Positions 1 to 7,821 of a DNA stretch of 64,000 nucleotides are shown piece after piece. Source of the stretch: CALJTV01 sp034435835 (GTDB taxonomy: Bacteria; Chloroflexota; Dehalococcoidia; GIF9; UBA5629); assembly GCA_034435835.1 (NCBI GenBank), contig DAOTWF010000030.1, positions 146,498 to 210,497 of the forward strand. The letters are read 5' to 3'. Each line of letters begins with the position of its first letter. The first letter of the stretch is position 1. Below the pieces are notes generated by a model. That model did no database searches and was not told the origin of the DNA. It saw only the letters and a list, made by a program, of their open reading frames with translations. The position numbers were made by a program, and so were the translations under genes.

Positions 1-1
1 C

Positions 2-847
2 GTGGGGATGATCTATGCACTTATCGCCCTAGGGTTTGCCCTCATCTGGAAGTCCAGCAGCGTCGCCAACCTGGCACTGGGACAACTGGTGCTGATTTCT
101 TCCTGGTTCACCTACAGCATGCTCGTCCAGGCTAAATTCCCCTACTGGCTCGGCTTCCCCATAACGGTTCTGTTTGCTATATTCCTGGGCTGGCTAATTG
201 AGCGGCTGACATTGCGCCCGCTTATCGCCCAGCCTATCCTTTCACTGATAACGGTCACACTGGGCATAGCTTACTTCCTCGAGGGTGTGGTCACCTTCGT
301 CTGGCCCATGAGCGTGGCAGCATTACCGAAATTGTTCCCGCAGGAACCAGTCCGCCTCGGACCGGCAGTGGTCTCACAGGAATACATCTGGGCAGCAGGT
401 GTATCCCTGGTCCTGTTCGGTCTGCTGTCACTGTTCTTCAAATACCATAAGATGGGCATAGCCATGCGAGCAACTGCCGATGACCAGCTTGCCGTCCAGG
501 CTTGCGGGATACCGGTGACCAGCGTCTTCTCCACCTCCTGGATGTTTGCCTGCGTGGTCGCTGCCATAGGTGGCGTGCTCATCTCCTGCATCGGCGGCAT
601 CACCTACGGGCTGGTGGAGACAGGACTGAAGTCCTTCTCGGTGGTAATCCTTGGCGGACTGGACTCCTTTGTGGGTTGTATCGTCGCTGGTCCGATAATA
701 GGACTCTGTGAGAACCTAGGCGGTGGCTACCTGACACCACTCATCGGTCCCGGCATCAAAGACATAATACCTTTCATTATTATCATCATCGTCATGGTGT
801 TCAAACCATACGGACTTTTCGGTGAGAAAAGGATAGAGAGAATATAG
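2..847 (+). CDS. livH: Branched-chain amino-acid ABC transporter permease LivH (5' end outside window)
   Basis: Inner-membrane permease that pairs with LivM to form the channel of a high-affinity branched-chain amino acid or related amide/carboxylate importer. The protein is hydrophobic throughout, with about eight membrane segments. The conserved cytoplasmic loop reads KMGIAMRATADDQLAVQACGI at about residues 148-168, and the tail ends FKPYGLFGEKR. The first visible residues, IYALIALGFALIW, are already inside transmembrane helix 1. Relatives carry roughly ten more N-terminal residues, so the GTG at position 2 is probably internal and the gene starts left of the window. livM follows with no gap. 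The substrate cannot be told from the sequence. Confidence 0.9.
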   Translation: MGMIYALIALGFALIWKSSSVANLALGQLVLISSWFTYSMLVQAKFPYWLGFPITVLFAIFLGWLIERLTLRPLIAQPILSLITVTLGIAYFLEGVVTFVWPMSVAALPKLFPQEPVRLGPAVVSQEYIWAAGVSLVLFGLLSLFFKYHKMGIAMRATADDQLAVQACGIPVTSVFSTSWMFACVVAAIGGVLISCIGGITYGLVETGLKSFSVVILGGLDSFVGCIVAGPIIGLCENLGGGYLTPLIGPGIKDIIPFIIIIIVMVFKPYGLFGEKRIERI

Positions 848-1900
848 ATGGATCTGCCCTGCGGTACCCGTAACTTCGACTACGCCAGCGACATGGCGGT
901 GCTGCGTACCAAGACGCACTGGGTACTGTTCTTCCTGTTTCTGGTCTTCATATTCACCGCCCCGCTCTACTGGAGCAACTACTGGCTGAGCATCGCCAAC
1001 CTCATCGGCATCACCGTCATCGCCATCACCGGCCTGAACATCCTCATCGGCTACTGCGGACAACTTTCCATCGGTCATGCCGGCTTTATGGCTGCCGGCG
1101 CCTACACCACAGCGGTGCTCACTGGCAAACTTGGTGTCCCCTTTCTAGCAAGCCTGCTCTGCTCCGGACTCATGGCGGGGCTCATCGGCATCATCTTTGG
1201 CCTCCCTTCGGTACGCGTCAAAGGCTTCTACCTGGCGATCACCACCATAGCTGCCCAGTTCATCATCATCTGGGTCATCAATCACTGGACCAGCGTCACC
1301 GGCGGTTTCGTGGGCATTAAGGTGGCACCCGCTTCAATAGCCGGCTTTGCCTTCAACAGTGAGCCCAGACAGTTTTACCTGATAATGGCGCTTGCCGCGC
1401 TGGTCATCTTTTTTGCCAAGAACCTTGCTAGGGGCAAAGTGGGCAGGGCATTCATCGCTGTCAGGGACAACGACCTTGCTGCCGAGGTGATGGGCATCAA
1501 CCTCACCTACTACAAGCTGCTAGCATTCTTCATCGGCTGCTTCCTCGCTGGAATAGCTGGCGCCCTGTTCGCCCACTGGTCGCGCTTCCTCAACGCTGAA
1601 AACTTTACCCTTGCCGATTCCATACTCTACATCGGAATGGTGATAATCGGCGGGCTGGGTACCATTATTGGTCCTGTTCTAGGAGCGATCCTTATCAGGC
1701 TCCTACAGCAGGGAATAATGTACATCAGCCCCGTCCTCGAGGGTGTCTTCCCGGCACTCCCTGCTGGCTTCACCACCGGGATCGGTCCCATGGTCTTCGG
1801 TCTGGTGATCATCTTGTTCCTGATACTTGAGCCACGGGGCATCGCCCACCGCTGGACATTGTTTAAGGCGGCTTATCGCCTGTGGCCATTCTCACACTAA
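848..1900 (+). CDS. livM: Branched-chain amino-acid ABC transporter permease LivM
   Basis: Second membrane subunit of the Liv importer, 350 residues with about ten predicted membrane segments. The family signature GYCGQLSIGHAGFMAAGAY is at about residues 68-86, and the ABC-interacting loop GKVGRAFIAVRDNDLAAEVMG at about 195-215. The ATG follows the livH stop directly, so the two are surely one transcript. The N-terminal stretch of about 20 hydrophilic residues before the first helix is ordinary for LivM. The next gene, livK, is separated by about 90 nt and has its own strong Shine-Dalgarno site. Confidence 0.93.
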   Translation: MDLPCGTRNFDYASDMAVLRTKTHWVLFFLFLVFIFTAPLYWSNYWLSIANLIGITVIAITGLNILIGYCGQLSIGHAGFMAAGAYTTAVLTGKLGVPFLASLLCSGLMAGLIGIIFGLPSVRVKGFYLAITTIAAQFIIIWVINHWTSVTGGFVGIKVAPASIAGFAFNSEPRQFYLIMALAALVIFFAKNLARGKVGRAFIAVRDNDLAAEVMGINLTYYKLLAFFIGCFLAGIAGALFAHWSRFLNAENFTLADSILYIGMVIIGGLGTIIGPVLGAILIRLLQQGIMYISPVLEGVFPALPAGFTTGIGPMVFGLVIILFLILEPRGIAHRWTLFKAAYRLWPFSH

Positions 1901-1991
1901 TGTCAGCCAAGGAGGTGAAGCGGGACGGATAGCGAGCGCTACTTCAACAAAAATCAAGGAAAATTCAAATAAGGAGGTGCTAGTCATAACA

Positions 1992-3260
1992 ATGAAAAGG
2001 CTGCTGCTAACAGGAACCGTAGCCCTGATGGCGCTACTGCTAATCCTCGCGCCACTGGTCGGCTGTGCCCCCAAGCCAAAAGCTGAGCCGACCAAGGTGC
2101 TCAAGGTAGGTATGATGACACCCACCACCGGTGTCGCTGCTGAGAAGGGCAGGGTGATGGGACACGCTAACCTTGACGCCATTCAATACATCAATACTGA
2201 GCTTGGCGGTGTTGCCGGGCATCCCATAGAGGTACTCTGGCTGGACAGCGCCTATGATGCCGCCAAGGTGGTCACTATAGTCAAGCGGTTTATGGACGAG
2301 GGCTGCTTGCTGTTCACCACCGCCTCATCCAAGGAAATGTCAGCCGCTATGGAGATAGCCAACGAAGCTGGCTTTCCTGGCATCGCCTGCTTCAGTTCGC
2401 CAGTGCTTTACCGCCCACCAAAGCACATCTACGGGCAGACCCCGGATTACGGCGATGACGCCCTCGCCTTTGCCAATTTCTACCTGAAGAACATCTGGAA
2501 GGGAAAAAGCGGTAAGCCCAAGTTTGCCCTGCACCTGCTCAATAACCCCACCGGCTACGGCGCCAGGGATGCATTCAAAGCCAAAGCTGACGAAATGGGT
2601 ATCGAGGTCATCTCCATTGACGAACATGCCGCCACCACCACCTCGGAGATAGAGTCACTAACGCGTATCAAAGCAAAGAAACCGGATGTGCTGTTCATCT
2701 CCAGCACACCAGCCCCTACCGCAGTGATCATCAAAAACGCTTATGAGCTCGGCATATACCCCGGCATCACCATCGGCTGTGCCCATGCCAGCTTCACCAA
2801 AGCCCTCATCGATATCGCCGGTGCCAAGATAGTCGAGGGCGTCTACGGCACCTTCCCCACAGTCATTTGGGGAGAAGATGTCCCCGGCATGGCTAAGATG
2901 ACAGAATACTGCAAGAAGCTGCACCCCGAGGACTATGGCAACATGGACTACATCACTTCCTGGGCACAGAGCCTAATCGTCGCCGAGATCCTCAGGCTGG
3001 CAGTCAAGAACGCCGGCTACGACGCCCTGGCTAAAGGCGACAAGACATCTTGGAAATTAGTGGAGGCTCAGGGCTTCCACAAGCTGAAGAACTACGATGT
3101 GGCAGGACTGCAAGGTCCGGTCAGTTATACCCCTGGTGATAACCGGCTGACCAAATACAACCGCATCTACCAGATAGTCAACGGGCAGATAGCCAACCCG
3201 AGCAAATGGATAGAGGCACCACTGGTAGAGTACGAAAAATACCCGTGGTTTGGTAAGTAG
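1992..3260 (+). CDS. livK: ABC transporter substrate-binding lipoprotein (LivK type)
   Basis: Extracytoplasmic receptor that captures the ligand and hands it to LivHM, 422 residues. It starts with a lipoprotein signal: charged MKR, a hydrophobic core, then the lipobox LVGC at about residues 23-26. The mature part is a periplasmic-binding type 1 fold beginning VLKVGMMTPTTGVAAEKG. ATG 1992 was chosen because the signal peptide begins there; AAGGAGGT lies at 1971-1978, slightly far upstream. Upstream in-frame codons overlap livM and code for nothing recognisable. Ligand unknown: the family binds leucine/isoleucine/valine but also amides, urea and aromatic acids. Confidence 0.9.
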   Translation: MKRLLLTGTVALMALLLILAPLVGCAPKPKAEPTKVLKVGMMTPTTGVAAEKGRVMGHANLDAIQYINTELGGVAGHPIEVLWLDSAYDAAKVVTIVKRFMDEGCLLFTTASSKEMSAAMEIANEAGFPGIACFSSPVLYRPPKHIYGQTPDYGDDALAFANFYLKNIWKGKSGKPKFALHLLNNPTGYGARDAFKAKADEMGIEVISIDEHAATTTSEIESLTRIKAKKPDVLFISSTPAPTAVIIKNAYELGIYPGITIGCAHASFTKALIDIAGAKIVEGVYGTFPTVIWGEDVPGMAKMTEYCKKLHPEDYGNMDYITSWAQSLIVAEILRLAVKNAGYDALAKGDKTSWKLVEAQGFHKLKNYDVAGLQGPVSYTPGDNRLTKYNRIYQIVNGQIANPSKWIEAPLVEYEKYPWFGK

Positions 3261-3312
3261 AAAGAGTGAAGGGAAGCCTCTGCCTGGCAGAGGCTTCCCA
3301 GGGCAAGCCAGT

Positions 3313-4104
3313 ATGCTCAAACTAACAAATGTAGAGGTCACCTACTTAAATGTAATAAAGGTGCTCCACGGCGTATCACTCACCGTGGAGGACTGTTCCG
3401 TGGTCACACTCCTTGGTGCCAATGGCGCCGGCAAGACCACCACCTTAAAAGCCATCTCAGGACTGCTCCGCGCAGAAGAGGGTGAGGTCATCGATGGCTC
3501 CATCGAGTGGGACGGACAGAGGATAGAAAAGAAGAGCGCCATGGAGATCGGTAAACTGGGCATTGTCCAGGCGCTAGAGGGCAGACGCGTGTTCGGTCAC
3601 CTCACCACCGAGGAAAACCTCCTAGTGGGGGCTTATAATCGCAACGACCGCCACGGCATCAGAGATGACCTCGATATGGTCTATAACTACTTCCCCAGGC
3701 TGAAACAGCTCCGCCACAATATCGCTGGCTATCTCTCCGGCGGCGAGCAGCAAATGCTGGTCATCGGCAGGGCAATGATGTCATCTCCCAAGCTGATGAT
3801 GCTTGACGAGCCCTCTTTGGGGCTAGCACCGATGCTAGTACGCGAGATCTACGATATCATCAAGCGGTTCAACGAGGAGAGGAAGACCTCCATACTTCTG
3901 GTGGAGCAAAACGTCAGGATCGCCTTAAGCATCGCACACTACGGGTATGTAATGGAGAATGGGCGCATCGTCCTCGACGGCACTGCCGACTACCTGAGGA
4001 ACAACGAGGACGTGAAGGAGTTCTACATGGGGCTCTCCGCCCTGGGCACCAAGAAAAGCTACCGAGAGGTGAAGCACTACAAGAGAAGGAAACGGTGGCT
4101 GTAG
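3313..4104 (+). CDS. livF: Branched-chain amino-acid ABC transporter ATP-binding protein LivF
   Basis: Cytoplasmic ATPase of the Liv importer, 263 residues. Walker A GANGAGKTT is at about residues 35-43, ABC signature LSGGEQQML at about 141, Walker B LMMLDEPSLGLAP just after, and the switch-histidine region is replaced by VEQNV, as is normal for LivF. ATG 3313 is preferred because the fold begins MLKLTNVEV; upstream in-frame codons would add a non-conserved extension. The last 20 residues are strongly basic (KHYKRRKRWL), longer than usual. It faces livG tail to tail across 7 bp. Confidence 0.92.
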   Translation: MLKLTNVEVTYLNVIKVLHGVSLTVEDCSVVTLLGANGAGKTTTLKAISGLLRAEEGEVIDGSIEWDGQRIEKKSAMEIGKLGIVQALEGRRVFGHLTTEENLLVGAYNRNDRHGIRDDLDMVYNYFPRLKQLRHNIAGYLSGGEQQMLVIGRAMMSSPKLMMLDEPSLGLAPMLVREIYDIIKRFNEERKTSILLVEQNVRIALSIAHYGYVMENGRIVLDGTADYLRNNEDVKEFYMGLSALGTKKSYREVKHYKRRKRWL

Positions 4105-4111
4105 TTTTCTT

Positions 4112-4966
4112 TTAATCTTCTTTCCCTAGATAAGCGGAAATGACATGGGGGTTGACCCTGATCTCCTCGGGCGTCCCCTCAGCAATTTTGCGGCCAAAAT
4201 CAAGCACGATGACCCTGTCAGCCAGATCCATCACCACACCCATATCATGTTCCACAAGGACAATGGACTTTACTCCATCTCTGAGCACCGGCGTATCGGC
4301 GTAGCATTCACCCTGCCCCTCAAATATGTCAATGATGAACCTAGCTATATCCTCCTTTTCCTCGGTGTTCATCCCCGCCATCGGTTCATCGAGCAACAGC
4401 ACCTTGGGCTGCAATGCCAACGCCCTGCCTAGCTCCACCCGCTTTCTCATACCGTAAGGCAATGTGCCCACCACCTTTTTCCTCACCGGCTCAATCTCCA
4501 GAAAGTCGATGATGTCCTCGACCACCCTGCGGTGCTCTATCTCCTCCCGGTGCGCCCAGCCAAAGTACAGGGCGCTGCTCAGCACGTTCTGCTTCATCAG
4601 CACATGCCTTGCCGCCATCAGGTTGTCCAGTGTGGTCAAGCCGGTGAACAGCTCGATGTTCTGGAAGGTCCTGGCTATGCCCAGCCTGGCGATCCTGTCG
4701 GAGCGTAAGCGCGTTATCCTCCTCCCCTCAAAATATATCTCGCCTTCTTGCGGCTTGTAGAAACCGTTAATGCAGTTGAGCACACAGGTCTTGCCGGCGC
4801 CATTGGGACCGATAATAGCCAGTATCTCACCCTCACGGACATCGAGGCTGACATCTATGAGCGCTCGCACCCCTCCGAAGGAAAGGGAAATATGCTCAAC
4901 CTTCAGCATTACCCTTTTCTCCGTATCTACGGAGTGCTCTGTAGACTGTGACTTCGTTGTAGCCAA
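4112..4966 (-). CDS. livG: Branched-chain amino-acid ABC transporter ATP-binding protein LivG
   Basis: Second ATPase subunit of the Liv importer, 284 residues. Walker A GPNGAGKT is at residues 53-60, the Q-loop region is ARTFQNIELF, Walker B VLLLDEPMAGMN, and the switch VEHDMGVVM. The ABC signature is the degenerate LPYGMRKRVELGRAL that LivG proteins typically carry. A TTG start at 4966 is used, with GGAG about 8 nt upstream. ATG 4909 (MLKVEHISL), preceded by AAAAGGG, is a good alternative and would match the start of LivF. The gene is on the opposite strand from livHMKF, which is unusual, and has its own promoter at 5007-5036. Confidence 0.9.
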   Translation of the reverse strand: MATTKSQSTEHSVDTEKRVMLKVEHISLSFGGVRALIDVSLDVREGEILAIIGPNGAGKTCVLNCINGFYKPQEGEIYFEGRRITRLRSDRIARLGIARTFQNIELFTGLTTLDNLMAARHVLMKQNVLSSALYFGWAHREEIEHRRVVEDIIDFLEIEPVRKKVVGTLPYGMRKRVELGRALALQPKVLLLDEPMAGMNTEEKEDIARFIIDIFEGQGECYADTPVLRDGVKSIVLVEHDMGVVMDLADRVIVLDFGRKIAEGTPEEIRVNPHVISAYLGKED

Positions 4967-5006
4967 CTTTCATTCTCCAGAAATATCACCAGCGTAAAGC
5001 CCCAAT

Positions 5007-5036
5007 ATTATAGTCGGGTTCGGCATCACACTTCAA
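5007..5036 (-). promoter_or_regulatory. Sigma70-type promoter for livG
   Basis: On the minus strand, -35 TTGAAG (5036-5031) and -10 TATAAT (5012-5007) are separated by 18 bp. Transcription would start near 5000, about 35 nt before the TTG start of livG. No operator is evident. Confidence 0.6.
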
Positions 5037-5106
5037 ATTGCTTTTCCCTACAATTTTACATACAATTATGCCCGGCACTAGCTAATTGGTTTACAGGTCA
5101 GAAAAA

Positions 5107-5862
5107 ATGAGCAGGTTTATTGATACCCTCAGACAGACCCTGCGTGGTTCCGCCCCACCGATCGGTTTCAGGAAGGTCATGGAAACAGAGGAACCACCTC
5201 TAGTGATAGCGGTCAACCTGACTGCCCTCGGTCTGAAGGAGGCGAAGCAACTGGATAGCAAACATATAGAGGCTGGTGTCCTGGGCACCCGGGCTCTGGA
5301 GGCTGCCACTTTCGAGCAGTGGAAGGACTCGCTTGGCGACACCCCGCTGGGACTGTTGATAGAAGCTGACAGCAAGGTCGATGTCGGTGTCTTCATGGGC
5401 TTGGGCTGTGACTTCCTCGTCTGCGGTCTGAAGACGCCCTTTGAGTCCGTCAACTGGGAGAAATCAGGTAAAATAGTCCTCGTCGAGCCAAACCTGGAGT
5501 CAGGCTTTGCCAGGAGTCTGAACAACCTCCCGGTGGATGCAGTGCTTGTTAACACGCCTGAACCACTTCTCACTCTGGAGCAGGTCCTTGTCTGCTACCG
5601 CTTTGCCGCCCTCGTCAGCAAGCCGCTGCTGATAACAATCAGAGCACCCTTAAATCGTGAGGCACTTGAAGGACTATACCAGGCTGGTGTAAACGGCGTT
5701 TTTCTGGACACCGGCTTCCCGCCAGGGGCGATTCCTGATCTCAAAAAGGCAGTGATGAAGCTACCCAAAGCGCCGCGAAAAAGGCCCTCTGCTATCCCCT
5801 TACTCCCCAGACCCACATCTGTGATAGAGCCTGAGGTAGAGGAAGAAGAGGAAGAGGGTTGA
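5107..5862 (+). CDS. Hypothetical protein, probable TIM-barrel-like fold
   Basis: Not recognised as a named family. The 251 residues alternate short beta strands and helices in a way that suggests a TIM barrel: PLVIAVNLTAL, KHIEAGVLG, PLGLLIEAD, CDFLVCGL, KIVLVEPNL, VDAVLVNTP, PLLITIRAP and GVNGVFLDTG. There is no signal peptide. The tail is proline-rich, then ends in a run of glutamates (EVEEEEEEG). ATG 5107 is preferred over an upstream in-frame TTG at 5086. The LysE-type exporter starts 10 nt downstream, so the two are probably co-transcribed. The function is open. Confidence 0.7.
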   Translation: MSRFIDTLRQTLRGSAPPIGFRKVMETEEPPLVIAVNLTALGLKEAKQLDSKHIEAGVLGTRALEAATFEQWKDSLGDTPLGLLIEADSKVDVGVFMGLGCDFLVCGLKTPFESVNWEKSGKIVLVEPNLESGFARSLNNLPVDAVLVNTPEPLLTLEQVLVCYRFAALVSKPLLITIRAPLNREALEGLYQAGVNGVFLDTGFPPGAIPDLKKAVMKLPKAPRKRPSAIPLLPRPTSVIEPEVEEEEEEG

Positions 5863-5872
5863 CCGCAATATA

Positions 5873-6487
5873 ATGACTGAGAGCTTTGGCTTGTTCTTGC
5901 TTTCCGCAGCCGGTATCTCACTTTCCGGCGTCATGTTGCCCGGTCCTCTCACTGCAGCCACAATAACCAAGGGCTACCGCAACGGCAATGCCGGTATCTT
6001 CATCGCCTTGGGGCACGCTGTGGTGGAGATTCCCTTAATGATAGCCATCTACCTAGGCTTTGCCCGCTTCTTTGTCTACCCACAGGTCAAGACAGCCATC
6101 GGTCTAATGGGCGGCTTGATGCTGATATTTATGGGGTTGATGGTGGTGCGCAACCTGAGGAGCTCACAAAACAGTGTCATCGACCTGCCTTACAACTCGC
6201 TGGTCACCGGGATAGTGATGACTGGTGCCAACCCCTACTTTTTCGTCTGGTGGGCAACCATCGGCATCGCCCTTATAGCCACCGCAGCCGGCTTTGGCAT
6301 CCTCGGTCTCCTTACCTTTGCTGTAGTTCACTGGTCGTGTGACCTTGCCTGGTCAGAGTTCATCTCACTGAGCGTATTCAGGACCAGACATCTGTGGACA
6401 CGGAGGATAGAGATAATAGTCTTCGGTATCTGCGCTTCCGTACTCGTCGGCTTCGGTATCTGGTTCTGTGTCTCCGTCCTTACCTGA
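5873..6487 (+). CDS. LysE/RhtB-family translocator
   Basis: Predicted inner-membrane exporter of 204 residues with about six hydrophobic segments. The family signature near the N-terminus is MLPGPLTAATITKGYRNG (about residues 19-37), the conserved PGP motif of LysE-type amino-acid exporters. A second conserved block is TGANPYFFVWWATIG at about 113-128. It probably exports an amino acid or a similar small zwitterion; the substrate cannot be assigned. The start lies 10 nt after the preceding gene, within the same transcript. It is convergent with guaB3 (8-nt gap). Confidence 0.82.
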   Translation: MTESFGLFLLSAAGISLSGVMLPGPLTAATITKGYRNGNAGIFIALGHAVVEIPLMIAIYLGFARFFVYPQVKTAIGLMGGLMLIFMGLMVVRNLRSSQNSVIDLPYNSLVTGIVMTGANPYFFVWWATIGIALIATAAGFGILGLLTFAVVHWSCDLAWSEFISLSVFRTRHLWTRRIEIIVFGICASVLVGFGIWFCVSVLT

Positions 6488-6495
6488 AAGTGCTG

Positions 6496-7647
6496 CTAGC
6501 CACCACACAGCCCCTGCATTGACTGGAAGTACTTACCCTCGGTCTTGATTGCCGGCGCCACCACCATCTTCACCTTGTGCATATCCTTGATGGTAAGCGC
6601 ACCGCAGACGCCCATACAGGTGCGGATGGCACCGACGAAATTCTCGGTGCCATCGGTCACCGAGGTGGGACCGAAAAGCAGTCGCTTCAAAGGACCGCGG
6701 ACACCAGCCCTAATCCGCGTCCCTCTGGGCAGTGCAGGGTGTGAATGTGACATGCCCCAATGGTAGCCCTTGCCAGGCGCTTCCTCCGCCTGCGCCATCA
6801 CCGAACCCAGCATCACCGCATCCGCACCGGAAGCAAAAGCCTTGCACACATCAGCCCCAGTGCGCATACCGCCGTCGGTGATTAACACCACATATTTCCC
6901 GGTCTCTTTGAAATATGTCTCCCTAGCTGCAGCACATTCCATGGTAGCCGTCACCTGCGGCACCCCCACACCCAGCACCTCTCTGGTGGTGCAGGCAGCC
7001 CCAGGGCCTACCCCCACCAGTATCCCATCTATGCCAGTGCGCATCAGCTCCAGTGCCGCGCTATAGGTCACGCAGTTGCCCACTATCACCGGTATCTTCA
7101 CCATCTCGCACAGTTCAGAAAAGATGAGCCCACGGTAGCTTTTGGAGATATGCCGGGCTGTGGTCACCGTGGACTGCACCACCAGTATGTCAGCCCCGGC
7201 TTCCTTCGCCACAGGTGCCAACCTCTTGGTATTGGCTGGGATGACCGAAACGGCACATGTCGCCCCTGCCCTCTTTATCGCCTGGACCCGCTCGCCCACA
7301 AGGTTCTCCTTTATTGGCTCAGCGTATATCCTCTGCAGTAAAGGGGTCACCTCCTCATCAGAGGCCTGTACGATCTGTGCCAGCACCTCATCCGGGTTCT
7401 CGTACCGTGTCTGTACCCCATCAAGGTTCATCACAGCCAAGCCCCCCAGACTGTGCATTAGTACAGCGAAATCGGTGTCCACGATGGCGTCCATGGCTGC
7501 TGCTATAATAGGGATGGAAAAGGTGAACTTGCCGATAGTGAAATCAATGTTCGTCTGGTCAGGATTTACGGTCACATCGCCAGGGACGATGGCGACCTCG
7601 TCAAAACCATAAGCTCTTTCCATCTCTTTGAACTTGGGAGCACCCAC
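6496..7647 (-). CDS. guaB3: IMP dehydrogenase family protein, GuaB3 type
   Basis: TIM-barrel flavin-free oxidoreductase of the IMPDH/GMP reductase superfamily, 383 residues. The catalytic-loop cysteine is in GPGAACTTREV, followed by the purine-binding part ITDGGMRTGADVCKAFASGA and LGSVMAQ. There is no CBS (Bateman) insertion, and the C-terminal extension KDMHKVKMVVAPAIKTEGK fits the GuaB-related (GuaB3) group rather than true GuaB. GTG 7647 is chosen because GGGGGAGGTG lies 4 nt upstream; the frame stays open to a TTG at 7692. Role: purine nucleotide interconversion. Whether it acts on IMP or GMP cannot be read from the sequence. Confidence 0.85.
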   Translation of the reverse strand: MGAPKFKEMERAYGFDEVAIVPGDVTVNPDQTNIDFTIGKFTFSIPIIAAAMDAIVDTDFAVLMHSLGGLAVMNLDGVQTRYENPDEVLAQIVQASDEEVTPLLQRIYAEPIKENLVGERVQAIKRAGATCAVSVIPANTKRLAPVAKEAGADILVVQSTVTTARHISKSYRGLIFSELCEMVKIPVIVGNCVTYSAALELMRTGIDGILVGVGPGAACTTREVLGVGVPQVTATMECAAARETYFKETGKYVVLITDGGMRTGADVCKAFASGADAVMLGSVMAQAEEAPGKGYHWGMSHSHPALPRGTRIRAGVRGPLKRLLFGPTSVTDGTENFVGAIRTCMGVCGALTIKDMHKVKMVVAPAIKTEGKYFQSMQGLCGG

Positions 7648-7734
7648 AGGACACCTCCCCCGATTATTAGTCGAGACTATAACAGAGGTCAACCACCAAA
7701 GTCAAGACAACACCACAGTATTCGCCTTTTCAAT

Positions 7735-7763
7735 TTGCTTCTGCCCTCAACACCGCGTATAAT
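7735..7763 (+). promoter_or_regulatory. Sigma70-type promoter for acetoacetyl-CoA synthetase
   Basis: TTGCTT (7735-7740), a 17-bp spacer and TATAAT (7758-7763). The expected start point is near 7770, giving a leader of about 50 nt before the ATG at 7822. Confidence 0.6.
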
Positions 7764-7821
7764 ACAGTGCGGCTTTTTGTCTTAGATTTCAGCTACAGTC
7801 TACAGTCCTGAGATAAAAGAA

